In this document: piece by piece, positions 1 through 13,200 of the stretch
Layout of the letters: every line of letters starts with the position of its first letter
How positions within the stretch are numbered: the first letter of the stretch is position 1
NCBI RefSeq assembly: GCF_021134715.1
Contig: NC_060020.1
Span: forward strand, 7,254,001 to 7,318,000
Source: Daphnia pulex
Lineage: Eukaryota > Arthropoda > Branchiopoda > Diplostraca > Daphniidae
DNA length: 64,000 nucleotides
Direction of reading: 5' to 3'
The notes under the pieces: model-generated
Database searches by the model: none
What the model was told of the DNA's origin: nothing
The model's input: the letters and a program-made list of their open reading frames with translations, nothing else
Program-made: the position numbers and the translations under genes

Positions 1-1220
1 GTGTTCCGCTTAATATCGACGAGTATTGGTTGTTTGTTTTTTAAGTTAGAAATGTATTGTTCGGACGATACACTATACAGGCCAACATACAAGAGTGGAC
101 AATATGGGAGCGCGTCAGCTTATTACACAGCACACAAAACATACGATATAGCGAAACGGACCACAAAAGGGCGTGGGCATTCTCTAGCTTTTTCTTGTTT
201 TAGCGAAGAAGTCCGTCCGTTCAAAAACACCTGGATTTCGGCTGTTACGATTTCATCAATGTCACTGTTTATTATAACAGCCCAGGCCGTCTATTCTTTG
301 CTTTCCATTTCGATCGATGTGGACCACGCGCTTCGATACTATTTTTACGAATGCGGTCACGCTGTTGATTCTGCCGATTTCACACGTCTAAGACACGCGA
401 AATCCACCTCATTCCAATATATCAATATGTAATTAGACTTGATGGTATATACCAATGCCCATGGACAGTTGTGTGGCTTTGTTTTCCGTACACGGACTTT
501 CTACTAGCAATATACCAATTAGTGTGTTGTACAAATGAGTGAAAAGTTGGAACGAATGAGAGATGCCGGTGTGTGTGTGTGTGTGTGTTCAAGTTTCCAG
601 CAGGGACGCAAACTTGTTATAAACCAATCGGTATCTTATTATGTAGTATTATCAAACAGATGCCAATCCAATTTTTATTCTAGACAAAATAGTATAATGA
701 ACGTGATGGATTTGTTGAGAGTAATATAGTATTACGATGTAGGACTTGAATAGCCGTGCTACGAGGAGATGCAAATTTCATACGGCAATCAGGAGGACTT
801 CATGACTGACTGATATATCTTTTTTGAAAAAGCAACTCCGTCTGGGAAAGATGAAGTCGAAAAAATAAATCGAGAATTTCAAAAAATAATTAAAAATAAA
901 AATTCTACGACTTGGGCCAACACATCAAAGTGATAATTATGAGGTGAATTCAACTTAATTATTTAAAAAAAAATTGCATTTCCATTATTTTTTTTGCACA
1001 CGATAAAGAAATAAGAAAGTGACTTAGAATTAAATATCTGATAGACGGGATCAATTCAAAATATAGCAAAGAGAAAGAGTTATACAATTTATAAGTATTT
1101 TTTTTTTTCATCTTCGAATTAACGACCAACTTGTGATGCGCGCGCCATACATTTTGCGGCAGATTTATGCAGAGCTCAAAACTCGTGATGATCGAGAGAT
1201 CGGGTTTTCGGGGGATGGAC
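1..1220. other. Noncoding DNA beyond the 3' end of the follistatin-like gene
   Basis: No reading frame here resembles a protein family. The stretch includes a GT dinucleotide run near 571-589 and becomes AT-rich after about 820. The part next to 1,221 is probably 3' UTR of the minus-strand follistatin-like gene, because its stop codon lies at 1,221-1,223. Confidence 0.6.
571..589. repeat. (GT)n microsatellite
   Basis: An uninterrupted run of about nine GT units, read directly from the sequence. It lies in noncoding DNA beyond the 3' end of the follistatin-like gene. Confidence 0.9.
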
Positions 1221-4200
1221 TCACGGCCGGGAATTGATCCAGCTGACGTGTCGCGGGTGCACCAATCCGCCGATTTCGCAGTTGACAGTGCGCGTGTCTC
1301 CGTTGATGACAAAAATGGCTTCGTTGGCTGGACTAATCAGGTAGGTACCGAAAAGGCCGGCGCTGGCAATCGGGCGATTTGGGGCACCCCATTCGCTCAA
1401 GTGACTGTCCAGTGGTTTACCCACTCCCGTAATGATATCAACTTTTCCTGCGAAGCACAAATTTGAAAATTCAATTTTTTTCTTATTTTCGCGGGCTCAT
1501 ATAAAAATTTGAAACTAGTGGGGAAAAATGGTCTCACCTGCTTCCAGATTGAGGAAGAGGACGTCCCCCTTGTCGGCCGACGTCGCGTACAGGTCGTAGC
1601 TGTGCGATGTGGTCGACGGATGAAAGATAACGTGACTGACGTTCAAAGTTGTTCGCACGTCAAAGGCAAATTTCAGCCCGTCTTCTATAGTGTCACAAAG
1701 AAAACCAACAAAACAAATTCCCACGTTGTAATGTCTCACCCAGGTGTGGCATTTCACGATTTCCGGTTGAAATCAACACATAAGGACAGGACACATATGA
1801 TAGAAACGCGATACCTGTGGTGTGCTGGACGATGAGGGTGACACTGGTCTTTTCACGATGAACCGTGACGACGATGCGGCTGTCGGGAGTGATGTACGGC
1901 TGGCCGAGCAGAGTCACTTTGTGACTGAGGACGGTGTCTGTCAGGTAATCCATGACGATCTGACCGGTTGGTCGTCTGGTGACGGGCTCTTCGCACTCCA
2001 TGATAACGAGGCCATCTGATTGGGTATAGCACAGATAGAGATAGAGATAGAGAGAGATGAACGGTATTGATTGCGCTATCAGTTAGCCCGCCAAGAGATA
2101 ATTGGCCGAACAGCAAGAGAGAGAGTTGGCGAGTGAAACTTACATAAAGAAGAGTACTGGAGTGAGCGCGGGACGCAGTTGTACGGAGCCAAATCGATGG
2201 CTTTGACATACTTCATGGCTGGCAGACTCAGTTTGTAAAGGCCGCGCTGATTGGTATGCGATACGTAGCCGTACTTGTAACGATGCCCGTACTCCTGCCG
2301 TTCCCGGAAGTGAGCAAAATGTATGAGATATTATATATTGTGCTGCTGGACATGGTATATTAAACGGATTAGGAAAAAAAAGAAAGAAAGGAAACCGAAC
2401 CTGCATGGGCGGAATGAAGAGCGAATAAACCAAATCAAAGTGGCCGTCGATCGGCTCCGGATGAACGGTGTGGTGCTTCTTCTTCTGACTGGCTTCGCGA
2501 ATCACCTGGATCGTCTTGACGCCGTGATCCTCCTCATCTCGCCAATTGACGATCCAGACCTGGTCCAGATGTTCCACGTAAAAGATGTCTACCGGGTATC
2601 GATCGGTCATGATGACCTGCACTCGTCAAAAAAGAAAACGGACAAAGGACCAGAATGATGATGATGATGGCGGGGCGCAGTATAATAAACTCTTTCTTTC
2701 TCTCTCTCTAGTGCTCTGCTGCCGATGGCTATTTGGGAGTCAAACAAAAGCGCCGAAAAGAACGCCAAGCCATGCAGCAGCAGCAGCCGTAAAAAGAAAG
2801 AAAGAAAAAGAAAATGGCCGTATGAAACTTACGTCAACGACGACCATTTGTATGTTGCTGATGACGAGAACGCGGTCTTTGTTGGGTTGCGTGACGTAGA
2901 TGTAGCGATCCGCCACGGCGATGGCACGTCCCCAGCTGCAGTTGACGCCCTTGGAGCCGCAAACGTAGTCCTATAAACAGCACACAAGACATGATATGAC
3001 ATATACAGACTAGGCCATAACCGATAATGCCTCCGTCTATATAGTTATACACATCTAGCGGAATGCTGCATATAAGCGGGAGTGGCTGCCATCGACATGA
3101 AATGAATCGAGAACGACTCGACGACGACTTTGGAATGGTTAAGAGATATGGCTGCTGTGGCACAGCGCGCATTTTGCACTCTATCAATATTCTTTGTGTC
3201 AAAGCATCGACTGTCATGAGCCGCACAACGGTGGTAGAGAGAGAGAGATGGATGTAGCACAATCCAGTCGAACAACTCCCCAACGTGTCCCGCCGCGACT
3301 CGAGTCCGTGACAATTCCAGCTGCGCTACATCATCAGTTTGAGTATAGATAGCAGAGCAGCAAAAGCCAATATAAAACGAATCTACCGCGAGCGTCGAAA
3401 ATATGTACACATCCATCGAGGCGGCGCTATATGTGTACAGGGACGACGGGGGGATATAATGCGGCTCGTGAACGATGTTGTGGTGCACTGGGAATGTCAA
3501 TACGAACAGGAGAGAAGAGAAAAAGTCTCTTTTCTTTTTTTTCTTTTTATATTTCGGTTGCGGTCTCATGTTATCTGTCTATTCCATCCATTTCTTTTTT
3601 GGCCTCCCGCGTGTCTTTTTTCCCTCCGCCAGACTGACTTGGTTATATGGACGGTAATAGTAGTAGTATAGGAGCTGCTGCTGCTAGAAGTCTATAGTAC
3701 AAGTCTATATAGAGTGCTTACTTGCGTTCCAGGCATGATGTCCGTTGACTGGATCATGTGTAGCAGCCGACAGTTCTGCGGCTCGTAGACGGAAACACCC
3801 CAATCATGAAAGACGAAAAACTTCTTATTGCTCTCGCTCAGCAGGCTGCTTTCTTCTGGTGTGTTCCATCCAAAAGGAGCCGGGCAGGAAGAAGAAACAA
3901 GAAACAAGAAACAAAAAAAGACAGATACAAAAGGGAAATAAACAAAAGAGCTTGATTAGATTCTTTTTGGTCGACAATGCGTTCGGTAACGAAGCGAGAT
4001 CTAATCACGCCGAGCAGCGATGACGGCCGTGTGCTGGCCTCGACAGCAGCGCACGTAACCCACACACAGCAGCAGTGCGCATCCATCAGACGAAGGAAAA
4101 TAATAAGAAAAAGAAGAAAAAGAAAAACAAAAAATGAGGGCGTGACGTCGGAAACCTACTGGGCGTGGAGTCATCTTGGACGACTAAAGAAGAAATGTCG

Positions 4201-7200
4201 CGGGCGAGTCCTCCGATGCTGCTGGCCTGGCACATGTAGGCCCCCGTATCGGCAAAGTTGATGGAGTGGATTTTCAGTCCGCTGTAAGAGCCGATCGACT
4301 CGATCCGCTCGCCGGCGCTGCTCCGCAGCGGCTCGTCGTTCTTGAGCCACTCCACCTGATGAACGCCCCCACAAAAAAGGAGGGAGAAAAGAAAAAAACA
4401 AGACAATCAATTTTAAAACACACAGGCCAGCTCAGGTCCTCCGTGCATGTCACTTGTGTATATATATTATATGCGCAGCCTGGACGCATGTGTGTGTGCG
4501 GTCTCCCGCAAACAGAACCAGCCGAGGGACGACGACAATTTATCTATTGACAGGGACAAACCGATCGATGTCTCCAAGGCTGTCCAGGTATATGCACACG
4601 CTATAAATATATACACGGAGAAGCAGCAGAGAATCTACTGTGTGTATATACACACACAACAGTGTGTGTGTGTGTGTGTGGTGTGTATACAGTAGCCTAC
4701 ACCGAGTTATTGATCGAAATCCCGTCCGCCCGCCTGCCCGCCGAGCGGCTAGATCGGCCAGCCCAGCTGACGAGTGCACACCGTAAAAACCTAGACATAT
4801 GTAAGCTGTGACAGGCATCAGCATCAGTCTAGCACATCATCAGCCCTTTTGCCTTTTGGGCCTCGGCAGCAGTACGTCTAAATCTACTCAATAAAACAGG
4901 AGACGGGCGACGGGCGATGTATATAGTACCGGGCTGATGAATAAATGAGTTGCCGGCAACTTACTTTTGGGAAAGGCACTCCTACGGCGTGGCATTTCAT
5001 CAGGCTGTCGTCCCCAGGCCGGCGCGATTGTATCCGCGGTGTCACGCGAACTTCGGGCAAAGCTGTTCGGTTGTAAGACACGAAAGAAGAAGGAAAGACC
5101 CGGCAGGAAACAACAACAGCAACGAGAAAGAAAAAAACAAAAAAACAAACACGAAAAGTTAGTCAAGTTGCACACAGCAGCAGCAGTCGCTGCAACGTCA
5201 CAGCCCCCCTCACTTTTGTGTGGATCCCTAAAGTGAATCAGCTGACAAATCAATAGTTACCTCCTCCAATAGACCAGATCCAGGAAAAGCCAACGAAGGG
5301 AGAGAAGGAGGGGGGCGGGCTGACGGGTGGGGTTGGGGGGAGAAAAAAAGTTGGTGGATTCGCTTGATTGGCTTCGTTACGTATGCAAAGCAGTCACATC
5401 CAGTAAGTAACTATGGGGCGACTTTTTTTCTTCTTCTTTTGAGTATTATTAGGATTCGACAAACTTCCCCATTGCTGTACGCAGCACGCAAACGGCTTTA
5501 TTATATTTTGAGGGAGGGTTGAGGTTTTATCTAAGAGCCGTTGTAAACATCGATCCATCTTGAATGATATGATCGAGGGTGGGGCTCTCCGTGTACAAAC
5601 CTCCATGTTTTTATTTAAATAAAAAAAAGGAAGGAATCTGAAATTCTACTTGTCTACGTCTTCCCATTTGTTACGCAATTTCTTCTAGTGTATAGGCAGC
5701 TAGCACTACAGCTAGCGTGATCCACCGAAGATGTGCAATGCAATACGCCGGCCACCCCGACCAGCAAACCAATGACCTACTCCCCCTTATCCCCCACATC
5801 GCGGCCATTGTGACGCTGGCCTCGGGACACAATAACAACAAACAACAACAATAACTATATACTATTCCGTCGCGGTTGACTCCTGCCTTTACTGAACGGA
5901 CGGGATATTATTTGGTTTGGGCTGGGCTGGGCAACGAGTACAATAAGAGAAATAAGAAAATATAAGAGATGGACATAAGCAAATAAGAAAAGAAAAAAAG
6001 GACCAGTTGTTACGTACTGTGAACGTGGAGAGCGTGCGTTTGGACGACGTCTTTGTTGCGCTGGGCGTGGCAGGTGTAGTTGCCGGCGTGAATGAGCCGG
6101 ACGTTGTTAATGTAAAGGGCTCCGTCGGGGAAGACTTTGAGCTCGTCTTCGGCCAACTGGGCCAAGTCCAGTCCGTGCCGCCGCCAAACGATCGGAGGTG
6201 TCGGCGATCCCGTCACGTCGCACTTGATCTCGATATTGTCGCCAACTCGGGCCGAAACTTGATTCAATTCCAGGGCTTTGTCCAGCGACACAACAGATAC
6301 GCCTACACACACGAGAAAAGAAATGGAAAAATGTCAACGTCTTTTAAAAATTGATTGGAGCGACAGCCGAGCGATAGACGCCAGAGATGTTTGGATAGTC
6401 GCATGTAAACAGCACACACGACATCAAAAGGAAGTAGAAATCCTTCGTCAAACAAGCGAGAAAAATTGCTTTTTCTCTCGTCTTATTTTCTTTTTTTTAG
6501 GCCGTGATTTTATATAGTATATAACAACCGGAGCCTCTTTACCAGTTCCACACACACCGAAACAAATTGGGTCTGTACTTTTTATTTTGACTCGTTCAAA
6601 GTTGAATCACTATGACTACGTTAGAGAGCGAAAGGAAAGGACCACGGGGATCGGCAAACGAAATCAACGCTCTCTCGTTTCTTAAACTTTCCAGCTAGAC
6701 AAAACCTCCCTGGATAGTTCTCATCATCATATTCGACCTTTTATCCCTTTGCATATCTTTCTTCCTTCTCTCATCATTTTACTTGGCTGGCCCTTTTATT
6801 TGCTTTCTTTTATTCCCCTCGTCTATACTCACATATATCCCGACCGATATTGAATTTCAAGCAGAAGCGCGTCAATTCAATCCGCCCGAGGAGCTCCATT
6901 ATTCGGCACCTACTTAAGCGCCAGCATACGATGGAGGAAAATGGCCAGCGCTCTGGCGCACCAGACAAAACGAAAGGCCAAAGAATTGACGAATCAAAGA
7001 TTAGAAGGAGGAAAGTTGAATGGAGTAACTCGAGGAGAGAGAGAAAAAAAGTCTGTTAAGAAAAAGAACAAATATAACGAAAAAAAGAAAAAAGTGTCGG
7101 AGCAGAAAGGCGCGGCTGATGTGCTCAACAACGTGATCCATGCGGGAATATAAAGTCTATATTTGAACGCGGACAAGTCTGAGATTATCAGTTTCGCGGT

Positions 7201-10200
7201 TGACTGGCTACATGTAGGCCCATTCCTATATCTACACATCTAACAGAACCCCCCTATATACATGTACGACTGGCGTTGGCTCTTTCGTGCGCGCGGCACA
7301 GACTTTCTTTTTGTCTCTGATGATTTACGATCCGTGAAATCGACTCAAAGAAAAGGACCAGAAACGGGGGCGTCTCGCTAACTGTCCAGATTCCCTCACA
7401 CACGCTCCTCCCGGGGAGAGAATGTCTTGAAGAGGCCTACTAGCTACTAGAACTGTCTGAAACATATGTGTAAAATAGGAAGAAGGGGATTACCGGCCAA
7501 CTTATATATTCCTCTTGTTGTTGGGTCTGATCCGCGCCCGTTTCCCCCACCCTTTATTTCGCCTAGCTGTTTACCAGGAAAGCCAAGACGCATCTCATAT
7601 TCGCCTGCTGTTCCTATTTTCTCTTTGTTCTCCGGAATCCGGAAAGACATCAAACGAGAGAAAGCCGAGAACAGCCGGAATTGAAATTTTGGCCATCAAG
7701 CCAGCGGACCTCGACTCTTTTTTTTCTCTTCACACACAAAGGTGACGACGACACGACCCACGCCGCACTCTCCGCCCAGCTGAGAATGTCGCCACACCAT
7801 CACAACACAACACCAACTGGAGTCTTAACTAAATAAGGAGGTCCATAAGCAGTGTGCAATGTCTACACACATCACAGGATCCAACTTCCGCTAAAAAACA
7901 AAGAAAAAGGGGAAATGGCCTAGAAAAAGAAGGTGAAATTTGCCCTATCTTAGGTATAACATACACCACAGCAGTATATGTATAGAGCCATCCATCGTCG
8001 CTATGGCAACGCTATCTGTCGCTATTACGTGACTGTGCTGTGCGCCTTGACGGCTATTATTCTGCCATATCCAGCGCCGGCACGGAAAATAAGAAAGTTG
8101 CGGGGGCTCCGGTGTGCTCCCGCAGAGCGCACATCGTGTATAGATCAAACGGTCTAGACGCACACTGTGTCGTTCTATATCTATGCATAAGCCTGTCTCA
8201 TTGCGAATGCGAAACGACGACTCAAAAGCCCGTCGTTCCCTCTCTCTCTCTCGCCAAGGCGCAGCAGAGCTGGATCGCGCATAAAAGCGAGAACCAAGAG
8301 AAAGAAAGAGAAAGAACAAAACGGGAAAAGACAAGATAAAGTAAATAACCCAAGACGACGGCTTGTCTCGTTTTCAAAATGATTTGACAGGCGTAAAATG
8401 TTGTCGTGTGTCGCGGCGGATAAACCGGAGAGACACGGGAGCGCAGCAGCCAGCAAGATAGATGAATAAAAAAAGAAAACTGATGTCGGTAGATTTGTTT
8501 TCAATTCCGCGCTCCGCCATCACAATCCAACAGCGCACACACAAACATCAACATCTAGTACATTTATGCATGTTTTTCGCAGTTCTAAATGGCTCTGCCT
8601 TGTAAGTAAGTAGAAAATGTAGAGAGAGTGAAAAGTCTAGACGACAGCATCGGCCGAGAGTGGCACTGAGAGAGAATAGAAAGAAAGAGACGATAGGGGC
8701 TTACTGTAAAGCTTGCTGAAGGCGGCGTAGAACTCGTTGAGATTGAGATGGGTGTCGTGATCGACGTCATCGTAGGCCAACATGTCCGACAAGGAACACT
8801 CTTTGGACAGCTGAGAAAGATGTTCATCCTCAAACGTCTATAGGGGAGAGAGAGAGACGAAGAAAAATAACAATAACACAGTATAGGAAAAAAAGAAGAA
8901 GAAGAAGGATAGCGTTCCACATTTCAATCATCTCTAAGCTGCTTTGGGAAACCGGGAACTCTGCTGCTGGCGGGTATCATTTGAATAATGCGCCAGGAGT
9001 GAAATGGGGAAAAGAAAAAAAAGAAATGGGGAGAGGGCGAAGCAGCTCTATATAGTAGGAGGATCGATATGCTGTGTATAGTATACCTTGGACAGCTCTT
9101 GTGCTTCGAGTAATCCGTTATTGTTGAGATCGTAGTGGCTGAACATGAGACTGACCAGGTAGTCTTTGCTTCCGGCGTTGCTGTGTCCGTCTTCCATGGA
9201 CGAGAGCCGGGCGTGATTATACAACAATAAGTTGTCCTGTGTGTACAAAGGAAAGGCGTGAACCAACGGGATGATGATGGAATGGAACGGGATAGCGAAA
9301 AAGGGCCAACAAAGAATCAAGAAAAAAAAACGAAACTCGACTCTGAGAAACTAAACAGCTGACACTTTTTCTTCCCTCCATGGTGATGGATAAAAGCATC
9401 CATCCATCCAGCTAGGCAGGCCAGCCATCGGGAGCCAATAAGATGATGCGTGCTGTCGAATTTCTTCCTTGTTGCTGGCGCGCTTCTTATAGTACACAGA
9501 GCTAGAAAAAAAAGAAGAAGAGAAGAGACTTGCCTTGAGGATTTCGTAATCTTGTTGGGAGCAGATTGAAGAAGAAGCTGGCGTCAAGAAGGAATCGATT
9601 GGGAGCGGCTCCGACTGACTGGTGCTGCTGCTGCTACTCCTGGCATGCGGCTCGGCCTGGTCCGTCTCTGACGTCGTGGATATCATCGAATACGAGTCAA
9701 CCGATCCGGCGACTGATGTCTCAACGGAGAAAGTCGACTGGACCGTGGCCGTTGTCCAACTGTTTCTGTCACTTTTCACAGAATGTTGCTGCTGCTGCTG
9801 GACTCCATCATCTTCGTTGGAGATAGGACTGCTGCTGCTGCTGCTGCTGCTATCGCCGCTGCTTTTGTTGCCTTCTAACCGCACAAAAGGATACGCCGTG
9901 AAAATATTTGAATCGCGTATTAGATATAGTATGTACAGAACGTCCAAAATATCCATTAGACCTATTCTTCTTCTTTTCTTAGATTATTATGTATATGTAC
10001 GCTGCTGCACCGGCTGTGTGTGCGCCTTACAAAAAAAAAATAAATGAATAAAAAAGGGAATAACTTCTTCTTCTTTTGCGGCGGTTACGTCCCTCTCCGC
10101 AGGAGCGGTGGAGCGCGGACCGTGCCCCGCGCGCGCTTTGATGGATCACTTCGATCGCGGATGTTGATAGCGACCGCAAGAGAGAACGCGAGCTGGTCCA

Positions 10201-13200
10201 GCCCCCCGTATATAATACATCACGAGTTCTATATGTATATACGCTTCAACGAAAGCTCTCACTGATGATGATGATGCTATATCATCGAAATAATAAAGCA
10301 CGTGATGTCCAGATAGAGGAAAACCCCCCGCCCGACGTCTCATGTCGTGCCCTTATTATTACACAGACTGGCTGCTGGCTGGCCAACTATATATCGCCCG
10401 CTGGACTCTCTCGTTACGCAGCGCAAAAAAAAAATAAATGAAAAAATAATAATAACAAAAAAGGAACGTGGCACGCGACCCGGACGCCGACCGATTACCG
10501 GGCTACCGCTGAACGAAACACGACAAGCAATTTCCACAAAAGAAATTGCTTTCGCTTGAGAAATGGAGTTACAGTTACAACGAATCCTCTTTACTCGATG
10601 GTCGTACATATATGAGGGCCCCTGGAATGGCAGAAAAGGTTCTTGCATTACAGTACAGCACAGCAGCAGTACATAACTCGTTTCTCCTGGAAGGGCAAAT
10701 AGAAGAAGGAAAAGGAAAGAAGAAAGTGGTTCCGAATTATTCCAACTCTCTAGCGCCGGTCTTTGAATAAATCGCACGCATTCAAAACTGACTGAATGGT
10801 AGCGGGTGCGTGTGCACAAGGGCATAAGCGCAAACACAACAATGGCAGTGTGTGCAACAACAATCAAATGAAATAAAAAGGAAGAAAAAAGGGACGACAG
10901 AAAATTTGAGTTGCGCCATTTTCTGCTTCTTTCACCGCGCCGCTCGATATAGAAAAGTAAAGCGGAAGCGCGTGCCAAGCGGCGCCGTCGCCTCCGGCAG
11001 CGTCCGTGCTCGATAACCATAACTCACGGCATAGTCAACACTCGCACCTAATGACTGCAACCCCACCCCCTCTTTTCTCCCCGTGAACAAACTTAGCCCG
11101 TATACATAAAACACCGTGGCGTGAAGATAGAGAAGTATATGTGCGTCTTTGTCGTTATATACGGAACGCCATTTTCTCAGGGTAGGCCTACATATATTGC
11201 ATTCCGGGCGGCGCAGACCAATAAGCGGCGAGCAGTTTCACTAATTGCAATTTGTTTTCTTTTTGTATTTCTTTGGGATATTCGTTTTGTTATTTTACCT
11301 CTCCGACGTAGACAGAGGTAAGTGTGATCGATAGCGATGGGCTGATTGGATAAGCAAGCGGACCGGTGCAGCTCGCAGTGGCTGGAATAAAGAATTCCGT
11401 CCGTGCCTAGGAAAAAAAAAATAACAAATTCGCAATCAATTCAAAATTTAGCGCCCAAATGTTATGTTAAACAAACATGATTATGCCATTTATTATTAAA
11501 ACTTGACAAAAAAGAACTAGAGAGAATAGAAAACGAATGCAAATGAGATTTTCAAAGGCTCTAAATTGATTAAACTAATTAGCATTTTTAATCTTTTCCC
11601 CCTTGTTCTTACCGCAGATTAATTTGTGATGTCGGCGGCACTTCCTGACGCAAACGCACTCCGGGTGACCCTGTGAGTTCATCTGGCACTCGCGTCCGCG
11701 GCCGCAAAACAGACTGCTGCATGAATCTGTAATCGTTCAATAATAACAAACAAAGCAATCATCAGTCATTTATGTCAGTCCTGTTCCTTTTCACTTGTAA
11801 TTCGATTTCATTGTCTTGCACCCCCTCACGAATTCTACTCTCAAACGACAACAATGCAACAGACATGCATGCAGCACTTGCTGTACTAGTAATACTCCAT
11901 AGACACTAACAGTCGGTTCTATTGTTCTTTTGTGTCGTCGTATCTTGTCGTATGCTGAATCCACTAACTGGATATGTACACGATCGGCTCCCATAAAATA
12001 TGCATAGCCGAGCAACCTTCCAAAAAACACAAAAAATACCGATAAAAGTCTGAAATTCAGACCAACTTGTGAGGCATTACAGTACGAATAGTTCTATTAT
12101 ATGGCTGACTATATCATTTTCCTAATAAAAGGGCCTTTATTTCCTATTTTATTACGTCTCGTATTTCTTAGTCTCACAATCAAATTCGCTATAGACTAAC
12201 GGGTCTTCTTTGAAACCCGATCGTCGCTTAATGAGAGAGGCATCGTGAAATTCGCCTATCCATCTAATGACAGTGCGCCATTACGGCCCAAAACGACATG
12301 TCACATCAGTAATGGAGAGGATGACAAAAAAATGACATTTATTCATCTTATAATTGGGTCGCTTCATTAGCTTCAAAGCTATATATACATGGGGATTGAT
12401 TACGCGCGCTGCCTTGTTTCGACAGCGTTTCCATCCAAGTCGATATGATGGACGTTGTCGGATTAGGCGGATCAAATGTCAAATCTAAAAGGCCGTACCG
12501 TACCGTTCCGTGCCGTGTGTGTGTTTGTAGTCGGATTCTCTTTCTTCCTTTTGCAACTATATTTTTCGACTTTGCAATTGTTTCTTCTGCGCCCTCATTA
12601 CATCAAAAGGTACACACTATAGCTATATATATAAGGCAACGAGCTGAATGTCCGATGCCTCTTTTGTCAGCTGGATTGTCGTCAATGCGCCTGTGCTCTT
12701 TTCTTTTCTTCGTGTGTGTATATAACTCAATTTTCACTCGTGAACACAATGGAGGGGTGGGGGGGGGGATGGATGGGTCGCGTTTGTTCAAAGAAAACAG
12801 CATCAGCGCCTTCTTCTCGCTTCTTTTTACGTCCGTGATTTTCGTCGTCACGGAAAAAGTCGCGACGACCCGCTGCCAGAATCACGCACTCTTATATATC
12901 CCGGCACTTTTGCAATATCTTGTCTCTTTTGTTGAACGCGCCCGGCCAATGGACATTTTCCGTGTTATTTCTTCGCTCCTTTTTTTCTTTCTTTTCATTA
13001 TATACGTATATTTTTTCTTCTTCTTCTTCTTCTTTCGACATCTTGACTTATTCTTCCCTCCTCTCCTTTTTTCTTCTGCTAACCTACAAACAGTTTTCTT
13101 TTTTTCTTTTCTCCTTTTATTACTTGGTTTCTTTTTCTTTTTTTCTTTTTAAGGTTGTGTTCCGCGGGTGCAAGGTTAAAGTGGGGAACCGGATCGATTC

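Noticed and set aside
10340-11020. 226-codon minus frame in a follistatin-like gene intron
   Set aside because: Composition is low-complexity Ser, Phe, Leu and Arg from simple repeats. It has no domain and lies inside a spliced-out intron.
12445-13152. 235-codon plus frame in a pyrimidine-rich tract
   Set aside because: Made almost wholly of Phe, Leu and Ser encoded by TTC/CTT runs. Its openness reflects base composition.
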